Shown here: one piece after another, positions 1-5,291 of the stretch
Layout: each line of letters begins with the position of its first letter
Numbering within the stretch: position 1 is the first letter of the stretch
DNA from: Thermodesulfobacteriales bacterium
GTDB taxonomy: Bacteria; Desulfobacterota_D; UBA1144; Nemesobacterales; UBA2774
NCBI GenBank assembly: GCA_004525335.1
Contig: SPCL01000144.1
Span: 1 to 5,291 of the forward strand
Direction of reading: 5' to 3'
Length of the DNA stretch: 5,291 bases
Program-made: the position numbers and the translations under genes
The notes under the pieces: model-generated
What the model saw: the letters and a program-made list of their open reading frames with translations, nothing else
The model's database searches: none
Told to the model about the DNA's origin: nothing

Positions 1-201
1 ATGCCTGAGAGCAATGGCACAAGGCTCGTGCAGACGGCACTATTTGAACCCTCGGGCCTTTGGGGAGTACTTTACTGGCGAGCCCTCTATCCGATTCACA
101 GATTTATTTTTGACGATATGATAAGAGCCATATCCAAAGACTCGCGTACTCTTGTTCAGATAAAAATTAGTCCAGAGAGCGCTTCGGATCAAAAAATTTA
201 A
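1..201 (+). CDS. SDR-family NAD(P)-binding oxidoreductase, C-terminal DUF2867 tail (5' partial)
   Basis: The reading frame is open from the first base and stops at TAA 199-201, giving 66 in-window residues. The tail carries LVQTALFEPSGLWGVLYW, then ALYPIHRFIF and a Met-Ile-Arg-Ala-Ile segment. This is the pattern I recognise as the end of the DUF2867 domain (A-x-F-x-P-x-GL-x-G-x-x-YW, then YP-x-H-x-x-IF). DUF2867 normally follows a YbjT-like atypical SDR domain with a Rossmann fold in proteins of roughly 480 residues, so most of the gene lies before the window. The ATG at position 1 is probably an internal Met, because the conserved block starts within ten residues of it. The substrate is unknown for most of the family. 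It shares the strand of the photolyase genes, but a 77-bp gap with its own promoter separates them. The domain call rests on motif recall only. Confidence 0.8.
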   Translation: MPESNGTRLVQTALFEPSGLWGVLYWRALYPIHRFIFDDMIRAISKDSRTLVQIKISPESASDQKI

Positions 202-221
202 CGAAAAAGCCAAATACTTCT

Positions 222-234
222 TTGAATCATTCAA
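222..234. promoter_or_regulatory. perfect 13-bp palindrome over the -35 box (candidate operator)
   Basis: TTGAAT, a central C, and ATTCAA form an exact inverted repeat of two 6-bp arms. The left arm is the proposed -35 element itself. Dimeric repressors often bind such short palindromes where they block the polymerase. I do not recognise it as the site of a named regulator. A 13-bp AT-rich palindrome can arise by chance, so the evidence is its position rather than its length. Confidence 0.35.
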
Positions 235-249
235 TCTAACGCTTATAAT
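222..249 (+). promoter_or_regulatory. sigma70-type promoter for the OMP-photolyase genes
   Basis: A perfect TATAAT at 244-249 lies 16 bp downstream of TTGAAT at 222-227, which matches TTGACA at four of six positions. The predicted transcription start is near 256. That leaves a leader of about 23 nt ending in a strong Shine-Dalgarno before the ATG at 279. The site sits in the only gap between the SDR tail and the OMP gene, which fits a promoter driving the OMP and photolyase. It was found by eye and has not been tested. Confidence 0.6.
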
Positions 250-269
250 AGCTGAAGAGAGTGTTAATT

Positions 270-274
270 GGAGG
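270..274 (+). promoter_or_regulatory. Shine-Dalgarno GGAGG deciding the OMP start
   Basis: GGAGG ends 4 nt before the ATG at 279. It supports that ATG over the in-frame GTG at 261, which lies upstream of the GGAGG and has no comparable site of its own. Confidence 0.75.
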
Positions 275-278
275 ATAC

Positions 279-1256
279 ATGTTAAAAAATAGCCCGATCA
301 GAAGAAGTACCGTTCTAGCTATATTCTTTACCGTCTTTGTATTATCTGTTTTCATAAATTCCCTGCCTGCTCAAGCTCAGCCGGAGAGCCTTGAAAGATA
401 TCAAAAACAAAAAATGAGCTTTTTTGAAAGATGGGCGATAAGGCTTAATGGAAATGCAGATCATATGTTTAACACGGATATTGATGGTGGAGGCAAATTC
501 AACATAACCAGACTCGGCTTGAATCAAGACGCGACATTCACAGCCTCAGACAAACTCGAAGTAGTGTTCGGTGCGAGTTTCAACTACTACAATTTTGATT
601 TCTCTGGCTCCCAGGGTTTTGCGGGATTAAGGCCATGGCGCAATGTTATCGTGTCAAACAATAACATGAGAGTCAAATACGCCGTTAACAAGAATTGGGG
701 AGTCTTCGTTATGCCTACAATTTCCTACGGGTCGGAATCCGGAGCTCCATTCTGGGATTCTTTTACCATCGGCGGGATGGCGGGCGCAAGTTATACGACA
801 GGCTCCAATCTCACAGTAGGTATTGGGGGTTTTGTTGGAAGCCGGTTAGAACAGAGTGTCATTGGATACCCGATAGGTTTTATTGACTGGCGGATCACTG
901 AGAGCCTCAATTTATCAGCGCTTGCAAGCGGAGCTAGAAATGATTTCGGTCCCAAAGCTGAATTATCTTACGACCTGGGAAGAGGATTTAAGGTAGCCTC
1001 ATCCGTGGGCTATGAGCTTAGAAGGTTCAGGCTTGATGAGAAAGGGAACTTTGAAGAAGGGATTGGACAAATTCAAACACTCCCACTGAGTGCAAAAATT
1101 TCATATACCGTAAATAAATTTTTAACTCTAAATACTTATGGAGGCTGGCTCTTTGACGGATCACTTGAGCTTGAGGATAGTGGTGGAGATAGAATCCAGA
1201 AAGAAGATTTTGACTCCGCACCCTTTCTTGGTGCAAGTATAACAATTAATCTATGA
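279..1256 (+). CDS. outer-membrane beta-barrel protein, DUF6268-like
   Basis: This 325-residue protein has a Sec signal peptide. Residues 1-11 are basic (K3, R8, R9), residues 12-29 are hydrophobic, and an AQA-Q site suggests cleavage after A33. The mature part is rich in Gly, Asn, Ser, Tyr and Phe, with alternating polar and hydrophobic strands and short turns (for example LNLSALASGARNDFG and FLTLNTYGGWLF). It ends in ASITINL, as expected for a barrel's last strand, although the final residue is Leu rather than the usual Phe. The late block GYELRRFRLDEKG, followed by a strand, an AGW/GGW-type strand and DSAPFLGAS, resembles DUF6268 outer-membrane proteins; that family call is tentative. The start is the ATG behind GGAGG. 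Its stop overlaps the photolyase start (ATGA), so the two are translated together. No substrate or channel function can be read from the sequence. It most likely sits in the outer membrane of a diderm cell. Confidence 0.75.
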   Translation: MLKNSPIRRSTVLAIFFTVFVLSVFINSLPAQAQPESLERYQKQKMSFFERWAIRLNGNADHMFNTDIDGGGKFNITRLGLNQDATFTASDKLEVVFGASFNYYNFDFSGSQGFAGLRPWRNVIVSNNNMRVKYAVNKNWGVFVMPTISYGSESGAPFWDSFTIGGMAGASYTTGSNLTVGIGGFVGSRLEQSVIGYPIGFIDWRITESLNLSALASGARNDFGPKAELSYDLGRGFKVASSVGYELRRFRLDEKGNFEEGIGQIQTLPLSAKISYTVNKFLTLNTYGGWLFDGSLELEDSGGDRIQKEDFDSAPFLGASITINL

Positions 1257-2635
1257 GAAATGAAAGAGCTATATTCTGGTTCAAGAGGGATCTTAGAACC
1301 GAGGACAACACCGGATTATTTCATGCTATAAGTGAGAGCCGGGAAGTTCTGCCAATATATGTTCTTGATGATGAGATACTGAAAGACTATCCAAGAAACA
1401 GTAAACGCCTAGGATTTTTTTTCGACGCTCTTAAAAAACTAAACAAGGACCTAAGAGAGCTCGGCTCTTATTTGTTTGTAGAGAGAGGCAAAGCTGAAGA
1501 AGTAATACCGAGAATAGTCAGAACCTACAGTGCGGATTCTATTTACTGCAACAGAGCTTATGGATTTTCCGGAATAAGCAGGGATATTAAAATAGAGCGT
1601 TTCGCTAAATCAATAGGCTTACGCTTTAAAAAATTTGACGACACTTTTCTTGTCCCACCTGAAAACATTGAACAACGTAAAGTATTCACACCTTTTTATA
1701 GTCTATGGAGAGGAAAAAAAAAGGAGCAAGAACTGCCCAAACTCCAAAGAATAAATTCTCCTGAGATTTTAACGACTTCGCTTCAGAACATGATTCAGGA
1801 AATAAGCCACACCAAAAACACACTTTGGCCGATTGATTACCCTGAGCAGAGACTATGGAGTTTTAATTTCAAAGAGTACTACGAAAGAAGAGATTTCCCC
1901 TATATAGACGGGACATCGAGGCTCTCCCCTTATTTAAGATTTGGAACAGTATCTGTGAGGAAAGTATACAATGCGGCAATCAATGCCATGCCTGAGCCAA
2001 GTCAGTATGTGGCTGAGCTTGCTTGGCGTGAGTTCTGGTATCACATTATGCACTATTTCCCTGAGACTAAAGACGTTGAATTCCAGGAAAAGAGAAGAAA
2101 CATAAAGTGGATAAATAATGAAAGTTGGTACAGCTCATGGAAAGAAGGACGCACTGGATATCCCATAGTCGACGCTGCAATGAGACAACTCAAAGAGGAA
2201 GGCTGGATGCACGGCAGGGCCCGAATGATAGTTGCTTCATTCCTGACAAAAGACCTGCTAACTGACTGGAGATGGGGAGACAAACACTTTCGTGAACATT
2301 TAATTGATTACGACGAGACTGTAGATGTTGGAAATTGGCAGTGGGCGGCATCATGCGGGGCTGATCCTAAACCGCTTAGAATCTTAAACCCTATTCTTCA
2401 ATCACAGCAAGTTGACCCGGAGTGTAAATATATAAAGACTTATATCCCTGAACTTAGAGACTTGACTCCGGAGAAGATTCACAACCCGCTCACCTACAAA
2501 CTCCCCTATCATGAACCCATAGTTAATCACTATGAGATGAGAAACCTTGCCCACGAGGCATACTCAGGGGGGCGGATAGATGACGACTACATATCCAAAA
2601 TACAAAGCGACGAAGTTTTTACCAAGTTAGATTAG
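1253..2635 (+). CDS. phrB: deoxyribodipyrimidine photolyase (class I CPD-type, cryptochrome/photolyase family)
   Basis: This flavoprotein uses blue light to split UV-induced cyclobutane pyrimidine dimers in DNA. At 460 residues it is close to the E. coli enzyme (472). Residues 5-125 are the Rossmann-like antenna domain, starting IFWFKRDLR. The FAD domain runs from about 190 to the end, with GTSRLSPYLRFG at 220-231 and TGYPIVDAAMRQL near 300-312. By hand alignment to E. coli, the electron-transfer triad W382/W359/W306 is W362/W339/W286. The dimer-stacking W277 and W384 are W258 and W364, and E274 is E255. Three positions differ. D358 replaces Asn378, which faces FAD N5. G321 replaces Asn341. 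S106-G107 replace the methenyl-THF contacts Asn108-Glu109. No Shine-Dalgarno is visible. The ATG overlaps the previous stop (ATGA), so translation probably depends on the OMP gene. Repair activity is very likely but not certain; a cryptochrome-like sensor is the alternative. Confidence 0.93.
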   Translation: MRNERAIFWFKRDLRTEDNTGLFHAISESREVLPIYVLDDEILKDYPRNSKRLGFFFDALKKLNKDLRELGSYLFVERGKAEEVIPRIVRTYSADSIYCNRAYGFSGISRDIKIERFAKSIGLRFKKFDDTFLVPPENIEQRKVFTPFYSLWRGKKKEQELPKLQRINSPEILTTSLQNMIQEISHTKNTLWPIDYPEQRLWSFNFKEYYERRDFPYIDGTSRLSPYLRFGTVSVRKVYNAAINAMPEPSQYVAELAWREFWYHIMHYFPETKDVEFQEKRRNIKWINNESWYSSWKEGRTGYPIVDAAMRQLKEEGWMHGRARMIVASFLTKDLLTDWRWGDKHFREHLIDYDETVDVGNWQWAASCGADPKPLRILNPILQSQQVDPECKYIKTYIPELRDLTPEKIHNPLTYKLPYHEPIVNHYEMRNLAHEAYSGGRIDDDYISKIQSDEVFTKLD

Positions 2636-2741
2636 CTATAATAAAACTCAGCCCTCTTATTAGTAGACTTTTCGACAAAATTAGGGGTTTTTAAGCATAT
2701 TTGCTAAACTATTAATTTTTACTAATTAAATATAATTGATT

Positions 2742-2745
2742 GAGG
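2742..2745 (+). promoter_or_regulatory. Shine-Dalgarno GAGG deciding the start of the unknown gene
   Basis: GAGG lies 6 nt before the ATG at 2752. The in-frame TTG at 2740 overlaps this site and has no ribosome-binding site of its own, so the ATG is the better start. Confidence 0.65.
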
Positions 2746-2751
2746 TTTAAT

Positions 2752-3537
2752 ATGGCAATAAGCGTACTAATGGTATACCAACCTATTGAATCTACGAGGG
2801 AAAAAGAGGGCTATTGGAGAAGCTATATATCATTCTATGAAAAATATTGGGATGGGCCTGCAACACCTCAGTCTTTATGGTTTGGACAGGAGTATGACGA
2901 ATTCAGGAAGTCGCTTTCAAATCATCTAGGAATCGGCAAAAAAGAGATACAGGACTGCTTCTTTCAAAAAAATGATGAAGGCAACTATTTCATCGTCCCT
3001 GTAGGTGAAGAGGCAAATATTAATATCTTCAGTGCTGAAAATTTTATACCTTTTGAGTGGTTTTTGATGTTTTCAAAAGAGGAAAAACATTATTTCTATA
3101 CCCATACGGGGTTTGGCGCTGTACAGCCGGACTCTATCTACTATCACGCAAGGGTCGAGGACACTACCCAGAGACTTAAGCAATCAAAAGATGATATTGA
3201 AACCGCTCTAAAAGATATAGAAGCAGGCTCCTCTCAGCATTTAGCTGAAACTCTTAAAGAGTTAGGAGACAATATGTGCAACCTTGAGAGCTGGCTCTCG
3301 GGTTTTGATCCAAAGAGTTTTATAGTTCTTAATTACGCAGAGATATGCTCTCATATTGAGCCTGACTCTATGAAAAATGAAGATTCAGTTTCTGAAATAC
3401 ATAATGTTCTTTCCTTAGCAGGGGAAGGAAAGTTTGACGAAGCTGAATCTGCTCTTAACCACCTCACAAGTAAATGGTATGAGATAAGAGCCGTAATTAC
3501 GGGAAACAGACTGGAGTCTACGAACACAGTACAATAA
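2752..3537 (+). CDS. hypothetical protein between photolyase and RudS
   Basis: I do not recognise this 261-residue protein. It has no signal peptide and no clear membrane segment, so it is probably cytosolic. The first 130 residues are rich in aromatics (YWRSY, FYEKYW, SLWFGQEY, FEWFLMF, HYFYTHTGFG) and look like a mixed alpha/beta fold. Residues 134-181 are charged and helical with hydrophobic spacing that could form a coiled coil (TQRLKQSKDDIETALKDIE, then LAETLKELGDNM). The C-terminus, about 211-245, looks like a helical hairpin with a TPR-like GKFDEAESAL. Cysteines at 69, 176 and 199 are scattered and form no metal-binding motif. Coding is supported by the GAGG-preceded ATG, the long frame, and a stop only 8 nt before the next gene, which suggests co-transcription with rudS. 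No function is proposed beyond membership of the photolyase/RudS neighbourhood. Confidence 0.85.
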   Translation: MAISVLMVYQPIESTREKEGYWRSYISFYEKYWDGPATPQSLWFGQEYDEFRKSLSNHLGIGKKEIQDCFFQKNDEGNYFIVPVGEEANINIFSAENFIPFEWFLMFSKEEKHYFYTHTGFGAVQPDSIYYHARVEDTTQRLKQSKDDIETALKDIEAGSSQHLAETLKELGDNMCNLESWLSGFDPKSFIVLNYAEICSHIEPDSMKNEDSVSEIHNVLSLAGEGKFDEAESALNHLTSKWYEIRAVITGNRLESTNTVQ

Positions 3538-3545
3538 TGTGAGTC

Positions 3546-4511
3546 ATGCGAAAATTCCCAAAACCAGTAGTAGTTACAAGCAAGTGTTTTGAGTTTGACG
3601 CCTGCCGTTATAACGCAGTTATGATCCCCAACAATTTTGTTCAGAAGCTGGAGCCGTTCGTAAAATTCGTGCCGGTATGCCCGGAGGTTGAGATTGGGCT
3701 TGGGGTTCCGAGGGATGTAATCAGAGTGGTTGAAGTAAAAGGGAAGAAACTCCTTGTTCAGCCTACCACAGGGAAAGAGGTCTCAAAGTCTATGTATAAA
3801 TTTGCAGATGGCTTCCTAAATTCCCTTGACTCAGTAGAGGGCTTTATACTAAAGAGCCGCTCACCATCATGTGGGATAAATAACGCCAAAGTATTTCCTG
3901 ACGCCGACAACCCTGTCCCCATAGGGAAAGGCCCCGGTCTATTTGCGGAGAAAGTGCTGGAAAAGTATCCGGGTGTTGCAATTGAAGATGAGGGACGGCT
4001 CTTAAACTATAATATAAGAGAACATTTTCTTACTAAGCTTTATACACTTGCAAGATTCAGAGAGGTTAAAAAGAAAAACACTGCGAAATCGCTAATCGAG
4101 TTCCAATCGGACAACAAGTATATTTTCATGTCCTATAGCCAAAGGGAAATGAGGGCGCTTGGAAGAATTGCCGCTAACCAAAGCCAACTGCCAATAGAAG
4201 AAGTTATTTCTGAATATGAGAAACACCTACAAATTGCACTCTCAAACCATCCCCAAAGATCAACACATATAAACACTCTTATGCATGGGTTAGGGTATTT
4301 TTCTAAGAAACTTACTTCAAAGGAAAAATCCTATTTTCTGACCCTGCTTGAGAACTATAGAAATGCTAAAATTCCCTTAAGCGCACTTCTGAGCGTTCTT
4401 GAATCGTGGATCATAAAATACGATGTAGAGTATTTGGCCCGCCAGACATTTTTCGCCCCCTACCCTGGAGAGCTTGTAGAGATATCAGATTCAGACAAAG
4501 GGCGTGCGTAG
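3546..4511 (+). CDS. rudS: RudS-type tRNA 4-thiouridine desulfidase (TudS/DUF523 + DUF1722)
   Basis: This 321-residue protein joins two domains. Residues 6-150 are DUF523/TudS, a [4Fe-4S] desulfidase fold, with SKCFEFDACRYN (12-23), PVCPEVEIGLGVPR (43-56) and LKSRSPSCG (102-110). C14, C45 and C109 are the expected cluster ligands. Residues about 190-312 are DUF1722, the domain of E. coli YbgA, with MSYSQREMRALGRI, a central MHGLGYFSKKL and an end in YLARQTFFAPYPGELVE. RudS proteins with this architecture remove sulfur from s4U in tRNA. TudS is the catalytic part, DUF1722 binds tRNA, and overexpression in E. coli reduces UVA growth delay. Here that role is inferred from architecture. An in-frame TGA at 3540-3542 bounds the start, and the domain begins at residue 6. 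The gap to the previous gene is 8 nt with only a poor GAG-type site 2 nt before the ATG, suggesting coupled translation. C20 is an extra cysteine compared with the CLLG-x-x-VRYDG form I recall from other fused proteins. Confidence 0.88.
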   Translation: MRKFPKPVVVTSKCFEFDACRYNAVMIPNNFVQKLEPFVKFVPVCPEVEIGLGVPRDVIRVVEVKGKKLLVQPTTGKEVSKSMYKFADGFLNSLDSVEGFILKSRSPSCGINNAKVFPDADNPVPIGKGPGLFAEKVLEKYPGVAIEDEGRLLNYNIREHFLTKLYTLARFREVKKKNTAKSLIEFQSDNKYIFMSYSQREMRALGRIAANQSQLPIEEVISEYEKHLQIALSNHPQRSTHINTLMHGLGYFSKKLTSKEKSYFLTLLENYRNAKIPLSALLSVLESWIIKYDVEYLARQTFFAPYPGELVEISDSDKGRA

Positions 4512-4535
4512 ATACACAGGGTGCTCGTGTATTTT
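4512..4535 (+). terminator. hairpin in the convergent gap, possible terminator of the + strand genes
   Basis: Directly after the rudS stop, ATACAC (4512-4517) and GTGTAT (4527-4532) can pair around a 9-nt loop, followed by a short T run to 4535. A competing stem pairs GGGTG (4519-4523) with CACCC (4536-4540), and a longer T run (4552-4557) lies downstream. Both flanking genes end here, so termination is expected. The 6-bp stem is modest and AT-containing, and which fold forms is unclear. No T run follows the same hairpin when it is read on the minus strand. Confidence 0.4.
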
Positions 4536-4569
4536 CACCCCCACCTTAATCTTTTTTGAAAGAAGGGGA

Positions 4570-5291
4570 CTAAATGGATTCATTGTCTAAGGAATCCAGG
4601 AAAGTAATAACTTCATTTGAGAAGCTCTTATTTCTAAGAAGAGTAACATGACTTCCCCTAAGTGAAACTCCTTTGGCGTTGGGGAAAAAGGACGCTGCTT
4701 CTGATACATCATACTCTCTTGTGCCGTTAAGAATAAGAACAGGTAAATGTATTTTCTTTAAATCCCAGTGGCTGAACTCGGGATAGATATTCCCCTCAAG
4801 GCGGGCTGCAAATGCTTTGCGGTCGCCGCCTGTTTTCTCGGCATACTTCCAATATTCATCTTTCCCCTCGGGATTATCACTAAGCATACTTTTAACTTTA
4901 GCTTGCCTCTCTTTATCGCTTAAACTCCAGTCCTCTTCATAGATATGAAGCCCTGAAAGAACTAAACTCCTCATTCTGCCAAACATAAGAGACGCCTCAA
5001 TGGCAACTTTTGCGCCCATAGAATAACCCAAGATATCGTAGTCATAGAGTATCAAGTGCTCAGCTAACCCACCAACATCTTTTGCCATAGCCCGGTTCCA
5101 ATAACTGTAAGATGCGTGAGGTTTCTCTGACTCCCCGTGCCCCCTGGCATCCATCATAATTACTCTTCGTCCGGTTTTTAGAAGATTCTCTGCAATGCCT
5201 GACAATTCCCAGTTAATATGGCTATTAGCTGTGAAACCATGCAGCAATAGGATTGGCTCGCCCTCCCCCTGGTCCCAGTATGCAATTTGGA
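4570..5291 (-). CDS. alpha/beta-fold hydrolase (5' partial)
   Basis: The frame reads from the window end to TAG at 4570-4572, giving 239 residues without the N-terminus. It continues upstream of 5247, where the codon is TTG within a Leu run: the frame reads IAYWDQGEGEPILLLHGF, a standard beta-strand entry into the oxyanion-hole HGF motif. Next come DARGHGESEKP, the nucleophile elbow GYSMG (Ser codon 5020-5022), a candidate acid in NGTREYDVSEA (Asp codon 4708-4710) and the catalytic His in GSHVTLL (codon 4648-4650). The Ser-Asp-His triad therefore looks complete. A helical lid occupies the stretch between the nucleophile and the acid. No signal peptide can be judged because the start is missing. 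The substrate cannot be read; esterase, lactonase and C-C hydrolase roles are all possible. It is convergent to the photoprotection genes and probably not part of that unit. Confidence 0.88.
   Translation of the reverse strand, partial: QIAYWDQGEGEPILLLHGFTANSHINWELSGIAENLLKTGRRVIMMDARGHGESEKPHASYSYWNRAMAKDVGGLAEHLILYDYDILGYSMGAKVAIEASLMFGRMRSLVLSGLHIYEEDWSLSDKERQAKVKSMLSDNPEGKDEYWKYAEKTGGDRKAFAARLEGNIYPEFSHWDLKKIHLPVLILNGTREYDVSEAASFFPNAKGVSLRGSHVTLLRNKSFSNEVITFLDSLDNESI

Noticed and set aside
1..3. ATG at position 1 as a true start of a 66-residue protein
   Set aside because: The conserved DUF2867 end starts almost at once, and the frame is open to the window edge, so this is an internal Met of a longer gene.
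261..281. GTG at 261 as the start of the OMP gene (six extra residues)
   Set aside because: The GGAGG at 270-274 lies downstream of it and fits the ATG at 279. Starting at 279 also gives a normal signal peptide.
695..886. Shadow frames inside the OMP gene, and minus-strand frames at 342-527, 1027-1245 and 2053-2283
   Set aside because: They overlap genes with clear domain evidence, have no ribosome-binding sites, and their translations show no recognisable motifs.
2648..2692. Intrinsic terminator after the photolyase (CCCT ... AGGGG followed by TTTTT)
   Set aside because: The only GC pairing is a 4-bp stem across a loop of more than 25 nt with no consistent inner pairing. It is too weak to call, so I cannot say whether transcription continues into the downstream genes.
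2712..2729. TTAATT-6 nt-AATTAA inverted repeat upstream of the unknown gene
   Set aside because: It is made only of A and T in an AT-rich spacer, where such repeats are expected by chance. There is no promoter nearby to give it a role.
2731..2736. TATAAT as a -10 box for the unknown gene
   Set aside because: No -35 lies at 16-18 bp (the nearest, TTGCTA, is 24 bp away). The implied transcription start near 2743 would fall inside the Shine-Dalgarno. The region is AT-rich, so the match is likely chance.
5245..5247. TTG as the start of the alpha/beta hydrolase
   Set aside because: The frame continues to the window end with a typical first strand (ILLLHGF), so TTG encodes an internal Leu and the gene is truncated by the window.

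Overview
The window holds four complete genes and two genes cut by its ends. A secreted beta-barrel protein with a Sec signal peptide implies a diderm (Gram-negative-type) bacterium with moderate to low GC. I cannot name the lineage from the sequence alone.

Layout. (1) 1-201 (+): C-terminal tail of an NAD(P)-binding SDR/DUF2867 oxidoreductase that begins before the window. (2) 202-278: a short spacer with a good sigma70-type promoter (TTGAAT, 16 bp, TATAAT). Its -35 box is one arm of a perfect 13-bp palindrome. (3) 279-1256 (+): an outer-membrane beta-barrel protein, probably DUF6268-like. (4) 1253-2635 (+): a class I-type DNA photolyase with a complete Trp electron-transfer triad, joined to the previous gene by an ATGA stop/start overlap. 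(5) 2752-3537 (+): an unrecognised soluble 261-residue protein. (6) 3546-4511 (+): a two-domain protein, TudS/DUF523 followed by DUF1722. This is the RudS architecture of tRNA 4-thiouridine desulfidases; its DUF1722 half is related to E. coli YbgA, the neighbour of phrB. (7) A hairpin in the convergent gap, then 4570-5291 (-): an alpha/beta hydrolase whose N-terminus lies beyond the window.

How it may work together. The central genes read as a photoprotection set. The photolyase reverses UV lesions in DNA using blue light. A RudS-type enzyme removes the near-UV-absorbing s4U from tRNA, which in E. coli lowers the UVA growth delay. The SDR/DUF2867 tail upstream is of a type I recall from photolyase and light-response neighbourhoods of other bacteria. 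The outer-membrane protein fused translationally to the photolyase and the unknown protein between photolyase and RudS are the less explained members. Points worth a second look are an Asp in the photolyase at the position facing FAD N5 (Asn in classical photolyases), the palindrome over the -35 box, and the unknown gene in the middle of the set.
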